A stretch of 64,000 bases of DNA from contig OZ199838.1 in the NCBI GenBank assembly GCA_964304625.1, positions 4,650,001-4,714,000 of the forward strand, read 5' to 3'. The translations under genes were made by a program, and so were the position numbers. A model generated the notes under the pieces. It was not told the DNA's origin, searched no databases, and worked only from the letters and a program-made list of their open reading frames with translations. The DNA is from Kudoa neothunni. Its lineage: Eukaryota > Cnidaria. Numbering within the stretch: position 1 is the first letter of the stretch; each line of letters opens with the position of its first letter. Positions 10,375 to 22,560 of the stretch are shown in pieces.

Positions 10375-11879
10375 TTTTAATTTGTTATCAATTAGGGGTT
10401 GATACAATGCTTCCGCTATCTCCTTCAAAAATGTACGTCTTAACTTTGTTGGTGGATTGAATATAATTTTGTATAATGCAAACGCATTAATTAAGTATAA
10501 ATCAACAAAGTTATAAAATACGATCATCGGCCATCTTCCGTTGAATCGGCGCACAAACAGATACGGATGCCAACATTCTATCGACCATGTCCACCCCCCT
10601 TTTTTTATCATACCAGAGTATAATCTAAGGTCTTTTATGATCTTCAGATATATCGGCGTTAAATGTCTCTGTTGATAAAAGAATTACACAATTGTTCTTT
10701 TTGTTCACGCAGGACGTCAACATATTTTTTTAACAATGCAAAGGTAGCATTCTGTAATTCTCTACCTTTGGACGGAAGAACACATGAAGGATGGTCTCTT
10801 TTGTTTTGCCGTATGTTTCCTAAGTATGTTGAGCGTTTCTCCAATAGCTTGGTCGATAGTTTGATATACGAGAAGAAATTATCCGCCACAATTGTTCTGC
10901 CTGTACGGTACAATGGAGGATCGGCTAACTTGGTCTCCATTTTTCCGAGATATGGGAAATATTTATAACGTAATTGTGTACCGGATCCATAAGAAGAAAA
11001 AATTTCAATTCGTATTTCGCCAGTTTCAATGGCATATACTGCCTAAATGGACATCGTACTTTAAAGGTACCGACTGCTCATTAACAATGACGTCCTCAGT
11101 AGTTGAATAGCACATGGGAAGTACTTTCATCCACATGCTCCATAAATAGCGAATTGAGCAAAATTTGTCTTGTTCTCTCCTTTGTGCTCTTGTGGTTAAA
11201 TCATCAAAGTGAAGACTTCGCTATATTTGCCAAAAATTATTATAGGAGAAAAGTTGGCGATACGTTTGTTTTCCTTCAGTTAACCTAAAAAGTTTCAATA
11301 GAGACTCTTCTCTATCTTTATGGATAGCCATCAATATTAAAACCCCCAAAAATCCTTTGAATTCCGTCTCGTCTAAATTAATCTAAGAATCACGAAATTG
11401 AGATTTTCCATATAGATTAGTATATTTTATATTTTCTTGACAAATATGATTGGTACAAACAAATAACGAAACAATCTAAAATATTTTGGATCCTTTGTAA
11501 GGCATATGCCGTTGAGTCAGGATGAGAATCCATTATGTTTTCAATCGACGTTCTTGACGATGTTGGTTTTTTCAATGTCCAGAGGATTCCGCTTTTACTG
11601 GTTGTATCATCTTCAGCACCTTCATTCTCAGATATTTCATCAGAAGTGCTCATTGTAATTCAACTACCAGAAAAGCCCAACACGTGAAATCCTCAGATTC
11701 AAATAATCTCGCTTGTTCACATACCCCAAACTGGCGCATAATTAAAAAAATAAAATTTCAGAGGGAGCATTCATCAACATTATAATTCTAAAATATATTT
11801 CTGATAATTAATACAATTTGATATGTCCGAAAAAATCGATGTTTCTTAATCTGCATGATAGGAAAACTTTAATATTGTG

Positions 11880-13372
11880 TCCACGCACTTTTTTGGAGTT
11901 GAGTTTGTTGATAATTGTGTTATTTTTTTATTTTAATGATTAGAAAAGCACAGAGAATTCGAACTTTAACAGATTAATATAATATAATTAAGTATTATGA
12001 TAATTTATCGCAAAAAGATGCGAAAGCCGCTACCACCAAACATTTTTAATTGTTCTCAATTACGACTCTCAAAAGAATTTTAAAAATGAGAGAAAATACT
12101 GTCAAAATTTTCCATAAACTGTAACGCATAGATGGTTTAGTTGCTCTGAAAAAAGATATAATATTAAAAATGTTAATTTTCACGGTGAATTTGGCAACGT
12201 TGATCCCAAAACTACAGCAGGATGGATGTGTAAAATTGGAGCACTTTGTAATGGATATTCAGAGGATTGCATTTACAACATTGATCAGACGTGTTTGTTA
12301 TATCAACAACAGCGTGGCAAATACTTCTCAATTTATTCTGTAATGGTTCTTCAGGTAACAGTTATATTCATTCATCCGAGAACAACATGAGAAGGACTAA
12401 AAAATCACGTTGTTTCAAGAATATTAAGAAGTTACCGTTTTGATTCGAATCCAACAAAAAGGCTTGGATGACTCAGGATATTTTCTTGAGATACATTTTG
12501 AAAATTAATGATGACTTTATTAAACAAGACAAAAAGATTTTTCTAACGCAAAATTAATATTTTCCCCCCAAAACACCACTAGCGTTTTGCAGTCGCTAGA
12601 TCAGGGCGTCATCCATATCTTTAAATCATGCTACAAAACGTCGATGATAGAACGATTCATTTGTTGTGCTGAAATGGGAATAGAGCTAACTCCTCCAAAC
12701 ATTTTAGAAGATGTGGGATTAATTAAAACCGCCTGGGAGAGCGTTTCTAAAAATACAATCACAAATTGTTTCATAAAAGAAGGACTTTCATCGTTAAGAT
12801 CTGCCTCAACTCAGGATGATTTATTAGTCGATAATGATGAAAAAGTTGCTGGCGATTTGATTGAAAATGAAATAACCGAAATGATAAAAGAAGAGGAATC
12901 ATACGTAGCTCTCAATTATAACGATTTTGACTTTTCCGACAAAAATGATCTAATACTAGACATCAGTAAGATATTTGATAATTTTATTTTAATTATATTT
13001 TTTGAGATTTTATTGCTGATGATGCAGAACAATCTGATACGGATGGGACACACAATGTGGAAGAATTCCCCAGAAACAACATTATTACCTGCAAAAAAGC
13101 TTCGGAGCATTTGAAGGAATTAAAATCATTTTTTAGGATCCATGATAATAGACAAAAATTATTTTTAATGCAGCGGACGAGTCGATATTTAAGATTCTCT
13201 CAAACATAATTTATTCGATTTTTCATTTAAACATGTTTATCTTCCAATATTGAATAACAAATAAATTTCACGTTGATGCGAGCTCACTAGAGTGATGTAT
13301 AACCGGGCTTGACCAATTTTACGCACTTTCTTCCTGGTCCCTGAAGAAGTGCGTGAAACCGGTTACCTACTG
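11880..13372 (+). mobile_element. Tigger/pogo-type DNA transposon, copy 2 (inverted, near-identical to copy 1)
   Basis: The right end GTGCGTGAAACCGGTTACCT ends in ACTG; the left end is cut inside its terminal repeat (CCACGCACTTTTTTGGAG). The 175-codon frame at 12587-13114 differs from that of copy 1 by a single residue (I to L), so the copies are recent or gene-converted. Homology stops at the terminal repeats on the 13.4-kb side, which argues for two insertions rather than an inverted segmental duplication. The transposase DDE part (12150-12590) is broken as in copy 1. Confidence 0.75.
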
Positions 13373-13974
13373 CATAAAAGCTGCAGATTTTCTTCGACAT
13401 GACTAGAACTTATAATTTATCCAGATTTTTGATATTTTGTACGTTTTATAAATATAGAAGAATAGCGTATATTTCGATTTGATATGAGAAGGTTAGTAAA
13501 AAGGTAATTTTTAAACTTTAAATTAGACTTAAGAAAGTGTTGATAGTTTTTCCAGTTTAAAAATTTTGTTGAATCAACTTTTTTACATAAAAAGTAATTA
13601 AACATACATTTCCATTAAGTGTTATCCACTGGAAAGTAACTCTTTCAATTTAAAAGATTAAATTATATGGTTGAAATTTTATTTTTGTTGACAATAATAT
13701 TCATTAAAGTGAATTTTACATCGTATATTTGTTGTATAGAGGTCAATGATAAAATTTCTAATTCGTCATAATGTGAATTATCGAAAACGTAATTACAATA
13801 TTATTTGAAGTAATCAGAAAAATTCAAGTGAACGCTTTTTCTATTTTTGTTATTTCTCCTTGCATCAAAATATTAATAATAAAAATAATAGATTAATTGG
13901 ATATTTTCTCTAGGTTTTTCTGAAATGTATGGTGTGTATTCATGGTTTCAATGTTAAATATCTTGATTTTCGAG
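13373..13974. other. intergenic, AT-rich
   Basis: No supported feature; short open frames (for example 13417-13605 minus) are Asn/Phe/Lys-rich noise. Confidence 0.5.
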
Positions 13975-14072
13975 CCCAAATTTAATGTTCGGCTCCAGAA
14001 GTAGAAAAAAATTTTTCCCGCCATCAATTATTGACTCTCTCGGCCATATCGGTTTCCGACCCCTGATCTATA
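13975..14072 (-). mobile_element. hAT terminal fragment
   Basis: On the minus strand the end reads CAGGGGTCGGAAACCGATAT, the common CAGGGGTC-type hAT terminal inverted repeat. A partner end and an 8-bp target duplication were not found. Confidence 0.4.
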
Positions 14073-14164
14073 GCAAGCTACCGCTCCACTTTCGGGACGT
14101 AATATTATTATTGTAGTAGCGTGGTTGTTAGTTTAGTAAAACGTGTTTCTATGGCCAGATTTAA

Positions 14165-14535
14165 CTTAACACGTGCTTTAATCAAGATTGTTTAAAAGTA
14201 AAAGATTTTAAATATTGGCTTGATCGCGAGCTAAGGATAACAATCACAGCTATTGCAAATGTTCAACGAATTTTGTTCGTTCATGAACGCAGTGAAAACT
14301 GAACAAACTAACACATTGAGGGTTGAAACTATAAAATGTAAACTTCTAGCAACGCAGTTGATAAGAAGCAATAATAATACGTGTTTGACATTACATCCAA
14401 CAAATAAACTAATACATGATGTGAGCAGCAGTGCTGTGAGCCAACGATACCTTGAACGCTTGAAGAATAGATCAAACTTGTTATCTTAATAATATTATTG
14501 TTTTTTCCTTACAACCTTTGGTTTTTTAGCCTAAT
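14165..14535 (+). repeat. BED/hAT-like repeat, copy 2
   Basis: Direct copy of 3330-3775. Its DFKYWLDRELRI frame corresponds to the zinc-finger-like head of copy 1, and a 78-codon open frame (14253-14489) in another register is probably a by-product. Both copies end with TTATTG..TTTCTT..CGACCTTGGGTTTT-like sequence. Function is lost. Confidence 0.4.
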
Positions 14536-14624
14536 CTTGGGTATTTTCCAATAGTCTCATTGGAAGCCCCAACAATGTCCGCCTCCATGTATGTGCGTAA
14601 GTTTTTTTTCTGGGTATCGGAGGA

Positions 14625-17122
14625 TTAACCCTAGAAAGCTCACCAAAAATAGTTGCACAAAGGCTCAGTGGGCCCCTTTTTGGTCCAAGTATAAATTGAT
14701 TAAATAAAGTCTCCTTGTTATTTTACAGAGTTCTTTTATAATTTATTTAACTAAAAATGAGAAATGATATTTTGTGCAATAATTTTAGGAATCTATAAAT
14801 TAAATTTATCCGTAGAGAGTGATTTATATAATATTTAGCTGTTCATTGAATCTTTTAATTCTTTATTCTAAATTAAAAAATTTTTTCAAACCGTAATAAA
14901 CGATATTGACAAGGGGACCAAAAATAAGCACGACGTAATGTCGGTTGTCAAGTGTTTAAAACGGAGATTAAGATTTATACACCACGTGATTTGAAATGAT
15001 TGCGAATGATACGTTTGACGGTAATAGGGTAGGATGTGGCACCTAAAAAACATCTTTCTGCGCATCGTTTTTCTCGCCTATTCTTTCACAAACGTTCATA
15101 ATAAAACAAAAGATTACCGAGAGGAAGTATTCAGTAAATTATGGTAACACCCAATTTAGATGCAAATCACGAATACAACACCGTCGGCACGCGTGAAATC
15201 TTCCTTAAGTTCCCAATAACCAATTAAAACATACTTTACTGTGCACACATTAGCTTCTACATTTATTATACGTTTTAATAACATTTTTTGGGATGGGCTG
15301 TTCCATAATTATACGACTCAGACGTTTAATTCAACCTTACACATCTTATAAATTATCTTCTCTATCATAATTGGTATACAGGCTGTGAACCTTTTAAATA
15401 AAAATTACAATAAATTATCACTTTTTGTAGTTTATATATTTTTTTGGTTAGTTTATTTTAATTATAAAAAAAGTTATAATCATTTTATCATAAAACTTTT
15501 ATCATGAAATTTTTATAGCGATAATACAATGAATCTTCAATCTTCATTGCAATCGATATCTATCACAAAAAATCTTTTAACAATTAATTTTTAAAGAAAT
15601 ATTGTTTACGAAAGTTAATTATACAAAATAAAAGAAGCAACGCAAATAAGAATTTAATAATATAATGTATAAATATATGTTGTATTCTTTGCTTAATTTT
15701 TTAGATGTATATGGTCTTTTAATTTGATGTTCAATCTTTTTTCATTTTTATAAAACTAACGATTATATTTTAAGCCATAGATGCTGTGATGTACTTAATT
15801 TTTGAGGGAAATTTATGTCTAAGATGTTTTACTATTTTACCGGTTGGTTTAACATTATATTATATAAAAATCTAACATTCATTCCTTATTAAATTCTTTG
15901 GCTCTCTTCCCAAAATCTCCTTTTAAGTACCGGCCTCGATTATTTTAGCGCTTCCTGCGAAGAAGCGTCTCATCAATACCAATAACATGCCCTTTGCCAT
16001 CAGATGGTTTTCGAGGAAGAAAATTAGCAGCGCAAATATTTCTTTTTTAAACCATACCTCCGCTGTTTTTGTGATGGAATTAATATTTTCAGAGACAGAT
16101 AAAATAGTTTTATCCATGCTTCAATTGTAAATGATTTTATATATTTTATTCCCCGTTATGTTTGGGTGGGATGAAACAAATTTAAACCTGACAAGAAAGT
16201 TCCACTTCGTGGAGATACCCTAGTTTTACATCTTCGAATTGCGAGACTAGTACTTAGGTATAAAATAATTAATTTTCAAAATAATAACTGAATGAATAAT
16301 ACGCATCATTCCTTTTGGTGAGGGAAAAACAATTGAATTTGCAACAATTGTTACACCTAAAATGAAGAAGAAGCAGATATTATTTATCTACAAGTATATT
16401 AAACAATTTAATGGGATTATTAATAAATAAAAAATAATCGCCATCTTTAATAAAACTCAAAGAACTCATTTTCTATAGAGCGAGAAAAATTTGATAAACT
16501 ACTCGCTTAAATATTTTATATTTTGTTATTTAAATCAAACATTTCATTCCAAAACATATTCCAGCGTTAAATCATATTTCAAAGAATATGATCATAATAT
16601 ACAGAAGTTGGATAGCGACCATGATTCCATGGAAACAGCTTTATGGCCTTACTACGTAAATAATACGTCGTCGTGGTTTTTATTAAATTATGTTGAATTG
16701 TTTTAAAAAACTATTTTCTTGTATTCTATGTTATTACTCGAAAAATTATGATAATAGCTAATACTCTATGCATAAATTTAATCTCCTTTTTAAGCACTTG
16801 ATAACTAACATTACGTCGTGCTTATTTAGGTTCCTTTATCAATATTGTATATTATGTTTTGAACAAAAAGTTTTAAATATATTAAAGTTTTGTTTCTTTC
16901 CAAAAAATCTTAATTTAGAACAAAGAATTAAAAGATTCAATGAACAACTAAATATTACCAAAATCACTCTCTACGGATAAATTTAATTTATAGATTCCTG
17001 AAATTATTACAAAAATTGTCATTTCTCATTTTTAATTAAATAAACCATAAAAGAACTCTGTACGATAACAAAGAGACTTTATTTGATCAATTTATACTTG
17101 GACCAAAAATTGGCCCACTTAA
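14625..17122. mobile_element. piggyBac-type element with about 150-bp inverted terminal repeats
   Basis: Begins TTAACCCTAGAAAG, identical to the start of classical piggyBac ends, and can be closed at TTAA 17119-17122. Inverted arms 14676-14830 and 16965-17115 share TTGGTCCAAGTATAAATTGA and run inward to TTTATCCGTAGAGAGTGA. The right arm lacks the outermost 45 bp or so. The interior shows only short frames (15923-16117 minus, 16491-16706 plus) with no recognisable transposase, so it is non-autonomous or heavily decayed. Confidence 0.6.
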
Positions 17123-17184
17123 CTTTTAAGATGAGCAATAAGTACCCTAAGAAGAAAAATAATTCTTGTCAATACGTCTACTAT

Positions 17185-18489
17185 AATTATTGGCATTGGT
17201 TATGCTTACGACAGTGAAAATCTTTTTTCCTGCTATAGATATTTCAAATCTGAATTGAAACCATGTGATTAAATTTTTTTCCTATACAATTTTTAATTCT
17301 TTTAAATTGATGTTTTAATTTTCTTAGTTCATAAGTTTTGAGCATTATCCCTTGCTTCCAACTAATTATTGCGACTATAAATCAGTTATTTTTACATTTT
17401 TAACAATTCATGTATATTTAAACCACAATTCTACGCCAATTATGATAATGTTACTTTATTTTCACATAAACTCATTGGTCCACTTGTCAACGTTATGGTC
17501 CGGTACGAATTAATTATATGAACTGTTATCATTTTATAAGATATTTACATCATAATTTAGCAAGTATTGATGATTTTTTTTAAATTTTAAGTGAAATAGA
17601 CCTAGCTGAAAAACTTATATGTCACCGCTTGATAATGAATACTATGTGGCATTAAAATATAAATCATAAAACATAATCAGGAACCCATGTTTGATAATCC
17701 TTATAATCCATTAAGTTTTTATAAAAAATATATTAAAATATTTTTGTAATTTTTTAGTCAGGAGTCCAAAAATAGTTAACCTGCTTCCCCTTTGGTCTTT
17801 CGACAGACTTGACGTTGGATTGAATGGGTATATCTTTATAAAAATTATTATAAAGGGTCCCAAATTAATTACTTTTACATTTATTACGATTTGTTGTTTG
17901 ATTATACATTTAATTACAATTACTTAGGTAAATACATTATTATCATCTAAAATTATGTTGGTTTACGCTTTATCTTCAGTATATTCATCAACTTAACCTA
18001 AATTATAATAATAAAACTAACATTTTTACATACGAATTACCTGTATAATAAAATTCACTCTCAGCTTCAGGAGATACAATTTTATTGGAAACGTTTGTGT
18101 TGAAATTCGTGCTGTGACTTTACCACATTGGTCCAACTTTATCAGTTTTTCTTGGTCTTATATCTGCATTTAAAATTAAACTTAGGCTCTCGATAATCTG
18201 ATGAAGCCGTAGCATTGACACATGGACCAATGGGTTCGTATGTAAATAAAGTTATGTTTTCGCAATTAGTAAAAACTATTGATTTAAATATGCCTATACC
18301 GTCCCAAATAGAAAAATAATTGATTGTTGGTCTTAGTAAATGGTCGGAAGGAAGGAATAATACCCAAAACTTACGAATTAGTTGGATTAAAATAAAAATT
18401 TGTAATCACATGGTTTTAAATTTAGATTTGAAATATCTATAATAGGAAAAAAGATATTCATTGTCATAAGAATAGCCATTTCCATAATT
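17185..18489. repeat. inverted-repeat unit of unassigned family
   Basis: 17185-17272 is the inverted counterpart of 18398-18489, about 80% identical by eye, sharing TAGATATTTCAAATCT and ACCATGTGATTA. Read inward from each arm both encode a similar string (YDSENLFSCYRYFKS versus YDNEYLFSYYRYFKS), so the arms may come from a coding sequence. The roughly 1.1-kb middle is AT-rich without signal. No transposon family is recognised. Confidence 0.45.
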
Positions 18490-18758
18490 ATTACTAACAC
18501 GGATCCATCTATTATATTCTGAATCATTACATTATTAATATACTCGTTTTTCAATTGGCATAAAATAACTTCAGTAAATAGAAGAAATAACATGATAAAT
18601 TGGTCAGTATATGTTGATGAAAGGGATTTGTATCCTGGTGCAAATGTTAATATCGTAAAGCAATATGTACGATTATCAAAGATAACGAAACCTGATTTTT
18701 AAAAAATCTGTTTAAAGTAGAATGAGATGATATATATATATATATATGTATATGTATA

Positions 18759-19409
18759 CTAGCGCAAAAATCCCGCTTCGCTTGGGTTTCCTTGCCCGAC
18801 CACGCTGACTTTGGCCTGAAATAGGCCAAGGTCATTTTATGTTGAGTCAATTATAATTATTTTATCGTCCTTTCTATAACACTCTTGATCGAAATTGACA
18901 TTAATAACAGATCATCTTCATTTTCTTCTTTATTGGACTCTATTTTAATTTAGGAATCAAGTTCTTACAATTCATGTGGCTTATTAATCTCTTATTTAAA
19001 TAACAAATCTTCGTTTACACCGAAACCGCGCCGACGCACAGACGAATGTTGTTGACCTTGTTAACTTAGTTTAAAGTGTAAAAAAAGTAAAGTTAATGTT
19101 ACAATTGTAGTTAAATAATATAAATTAAAGTTATATACGCACATTATTGAATATTTTAGCGAATCACATTATCATGTAATCTTATTATTGTCATAGCTAA
19201 TCTGTTTACAAAAAGTTTACATTACAAATTCACCACTTTATAAGAAGGCAGACAACCCCGTTGTATTTTTGCAGTTAGTTTTGTATTTTTTAAAGTATAA
19301 TAAGAAACTCAAATAGTCCAAAAAGTCTTTGTATAAGGAGAAGATCTGTGTGTACACACACATACACATACACACACACGGACACTACTACTTTATATAT
19401 TAGGAAGGA
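18759..19409 (-). mobile_element. non-autonomous Helitron, copy 1
   Basis: On the minus strand the 3' end finishes GCGGGATTTTTGCGCTAG before T. The 5' side has TATATAAAGTAGTAGTGTCC followed by a (GT)n-rich tract, paralleling the element at 49383-50066. A GGCC...GGCC palindrome lies near 18810-18830. The last few 5' bases (TCCTTCC) are diverged, so that boundary is approximate. It is inserted in repeat X. Confidence 0.65.
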
Positions 19410-19453
19410 TAGATAGAAGATAGATAGAAGATATATATATATATATATATATG
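19322..19453. repeat. microsatellite tract (CA)n, (GATA)n, (TA)n
   Basis: Imperfect CA repeats at about 19351-19380, a GATAGA-rich run 19408-19431 and pure TA from about 19431 to 19451. The CA part belongs to the Helitron 5' region. Confidence 0.8.
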
Positions 19454-19749
19454 CATTAAACAAATCTGCCATCTAACTAAAGAACAATTATTTTTATCGC
19501 ACGCTCATCAGAGGAAAAATAGGATTAAGTCGCAAGAAAATGCGAAAATCAGTTAATCTTCTTCTCACTCAAAATAAAATTTTACTAATTATTAATGATG
19601 TTTTTTTTATAATTTTGTAAAACAATATTTTGGGCCGAATTGCAAATATGCATGCGGACTACTCATTGTTCCCTTTTTGGCATTTATTAATTTTTGAAAT
19701 TTCTCGGTCTTAATTTCTTAATTGTAATTTCCAAAAAATCTAAAGTTAT

Positions 19750-20905
19750 GATCCGTAATGGGTAAAACCTTCCCGGGATCACGCGAGGTATTTCGTGACT
19801 CCGTTTTCGGGGTACAAACTTCTGACTTTCATACTCCCAAACAAAAGCTATCCAATGCTGCCCATTTTCCTAAAAATACATAAAAATTTTACTTCTAAAA
19901 CATCACTTTTCCAACATGCATACACTCAAGCAAAAGTTACCCAAAACTGTTTATTGTCCTACAAACTTATAAACATTTTATTTTTATAATATCGTTTATG
20001 AATTTTACTTTGTTTTATAACAATAATTAATAAAAATAAATAAATAATTAATGATTTCATTAAGAATAAAAGTTTACATATCAAAAAAATCATTCTAACC
20101 TTTAAATAATTGAAAAAGTTACACCCTCCAAATTAAAACGGGATAGAAATCTACTCCAAGCTTTTATTCCATAAAATTGTTTGAAATAAAATAAAATATT
20201 AAGCGATAAACCACGGGGAAGATTCATCCAGCGGGTTATGAATAAAGGTAGATTATTAAGGTTGATCTCCTCGCGCACGCGCGAGGACATTTTATTATAT
20301 TTCTTTGGAATATGATTGTATTTATAGGTTAATTTCTGTAGTTTTTTAAATTGAACGAATAATTTACTTACTTAGGGTTAATTTCTCCTATTTCGAACAA
20401 CTAGAAGTAATATGGTGCAAAAAATCAAAATGCTAGCAAACAGCGATTATTTCGCAAAACTATGCCAACTGACAAAGAGTCATATACTTTGAATAATCAG
20501 TATAAAGATCGTCAGAATCTGAGGAGTTATCGCTGTGTTCAGGAGATGATGACATGCTTAAGAGACTGCGCAAGCGCGCATCAGAGTATAGTTTGAGGTT
20601 ATTTATTCAATATTCATTAGATAGAAGTTTCTCTAATTAATGAAAATAATATATATCAATATTTTAAATAATTTTATAAAAGAAAAACGTGGGGTAGATT
20701 TCTGCCCAAATTTTATTCCGAGGGTATTATCACGTTAACTTTTTTGCTACACGATAAAACACACGTTCTGGTTGTTTTGCTGAAAGTCACCGTAAAGATA
20801 GAAGATGTTACAAAATGAGTAGTAATTATGTTCGATCAATACGCTATAATATTGGTCGTAACGATCACACGGGGTAGAAATCTACCTTATTTTGCTTAGA
20901 GGATT
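19750..20905 (-). mobile_element. piggyBac-type element with transposase N-terminus (broken)
   Basis: The left end ACCTTCCCGGGATCACGCG resembles the TTAACCCTCCCGGGACC end at 9007. The right end carries TAGATTTCTACCCC-type palindromic sequence and closes at TTAA near 20904. A minus-strand ATG at 20555 opens MSSSPEHSDNSSDSDDLYTD, an acidic piggyBac-like N-terminus. The rest of the transposase is not recognisable; 20102-20290 (minus) is open but unassigned. Confidence 0.5.
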
Positions 20906-22240
20906 AAACTAATAAAGAATCCCTAATTTTAATGTTGCAATCATATTAATGCAAAAGATTCTTATCGTTTTAGATGGAAATTGAGAGATTAAAATCAGAC
21001 TTTATAATTGATTCAGCAGCTAAATATTTTCAGGAAAAGGGTTTTTATTTTTTGTATCTGATTAATAATATTTTATAACTTATATACTTATAAAAACATA
21101 CATTAGTTCATGAATTATATCAGATTCGACACATTTTCCGGTTAGTAATCTATAGCATGTGATGTATGGATTACTAATGCATGCCGTGAATTCTATTAAA
21201 TAATGTAGATAAGGAGGTCTTGTTTTGCTATAAATGTTTTTAATAAATTACTGAATTATTTCCGTTGATTGAAAAGTGATTCAAACTAGATGCACTTAGA
21301 AACGTTAAATAAATTCCACATTAAACGTTACCTAGAGATTGGTTCATAGAATGACCTTGACTTTATGGAAATAATTAGCACGTGCATGACTTATTTAACC
21401 ATGTGTTCCAGTTAATATTATTCTCTTTGTTATAAATATGTAAGATTGTAAAAATATAATAATATTTTAATGGGAAACGGATGGGATCTACACACTTAAG
21501 CTCAGCAAGCATGGTCATTCGAGGGTTAAACTACATTGTTAATACTCGAAAAAATGAATCTCATTTTTTTCTATACATTGCATCAGTGGTTAGAAATTCT
21601 AATTTTCCATACGTCCTCTTAATTTTGATTTTCTGTCCTATTAACAACCTCCTGGGGCCTTTTATTGGGACATTGGTCATAAAGGAAACTTTAATTTGTA
21701 GACACAAAAATAAGAAACCCCCAAAGTCAGATTAAGTTTTAAGGTATTTTTAAATATAGGTTTATTGTAAGTATTACTATGTAGCTCTAGTTTTGGCTAC
21801 ATTTAAGACAATTCCATGCCAAAGACCATTTCACTATGAGACCACGTTTTTAAGATGTTTGAAGTCCACAAAATACACCATAATTTTATTAATAACAATT
21901 AATAGTCGTTATTGAATTATAGTGTAATTTTCGACTGCACTACAAAATTATAAGACATACTTTGACGTTTATGGTTCTTTGTCTTAAAATAAATTCATTA
22001 CAAATATGTCATCTTACTTTCTAGAACTTTGATATATCAAATTTCTCAACTTTTACCGAACGTATATCTCCTAAATTAATTCTTGGTTTTTGGCAATATA
22101 AACGATACTCCGGTGATAATTCAAAGGGTGGAATGATAAACACCAAAGCAAAATACGAGGTGGAACTTTACATCACTCAATTGTCTATATATTGACATTA
22201 TTTTTCCTCTTTCTTATGAAAAGTTGTGATTTTTATACGC
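20906..22240. other. intergenic, AT-rich
   Basis: Holds an 84-codon plus frame (21481-21735) with no recognisable family and composition typical of noise. No splice-compatible gene found. Confidence 0.45.
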
Positions 22241-22560
22241 ATTTTTAGAATAACAACCCACAATGTGGGGATCGGTGTATCGGAACCGATGGGCAGCCCC
22301 CGGACCCCGAATGGCTTAAGAACCTATATCGTACTCCATGTGTGTTGCCAGTTACACTCGACTGGTTTGTTTCCTCTTTGTAGTATCCAGTTAATGTTGA
22401 TTTAAAATCTTTTCACTAAACCAAGCATCCAATCTTTTGAGGATTGGAGTCCAAAGATTACGAATTGTTGAAAGGCTGAAAATCCACGGGCAGAAAAACA
22501 GTTAGATTAGGGTGTGGCAACATCATGAGCTGTTACCAGTTGGAACGAAGACATTTCGCA
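22241..22560. other. locally GC-richer stretch of unknown nature
   Basis: Contrasts with its surroundings (GGGATCGGTGTATCGGAACC, CCCCCGGACCCCGAATGGC). No tRNA boxes, coding frame or terminal repeats were found. It may be a fragment of a SINE body or other repeat with no second copy in the window. Confidence 0.3.

Larger units (their letters stand above)
8770..11690 (-). mobile_element. piggyBac-type transposon 1, split by a nested element
   Basis: Minus-strand transposase pieces lie in order. An acidic N-terminus begins at 11653 (MSTSDEISENEGAEDD). Near 11120-11390 are FKGFLGVLIL-like and RSLHFDDL-like blocks. The catalytic-core piece 10659-10940 holds GRTIVADNFFSYIKLSTKLL and GNIRQNKRDHPS. 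The C-terminal helix region is 10345-10611. The Cys zinc finger (CVFCSRQ..KKTSRICYDC) ends at 8873. An unrelated TTAA element sits between the last two; without it the reading frame runs through the TTAA (see 9007-10374). The N-terminal half is broken by several frame changes. Outer ends are uncertain. Confidence 0.8.
18535..19560 (+). repeat. repeat X, copy 1 (interrupted)
   Basis: 18535-18745 and 19450-19560 together match the uninterrupted stretch 61655-61995 (shared words include TTCAGTAAATA, TAACATGATAAA, TTATTTTTATCGCA and TGCGAAAATC). The Helitron at 18759-19409 plus AT/GATA simple repeats lie between the halves, so the 61.8-kb copy acts as the empty-site reference. The repeat's class is unknown; its left part overlaps the 18.4-kb inverted arm. 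Confidence 0.55.

Noticed and set aside
10663-10968. 101-codon plus-strand open frame
   Set aside because: Antisense shadow of the piggyBac transposase core on the minus strand.
16491-16980. Two plus-strand frames of about 70 codons
   Set aside because: Phe/Leu/Asn-rich, partly inside the terminal repeat of a TTAA element; no family.
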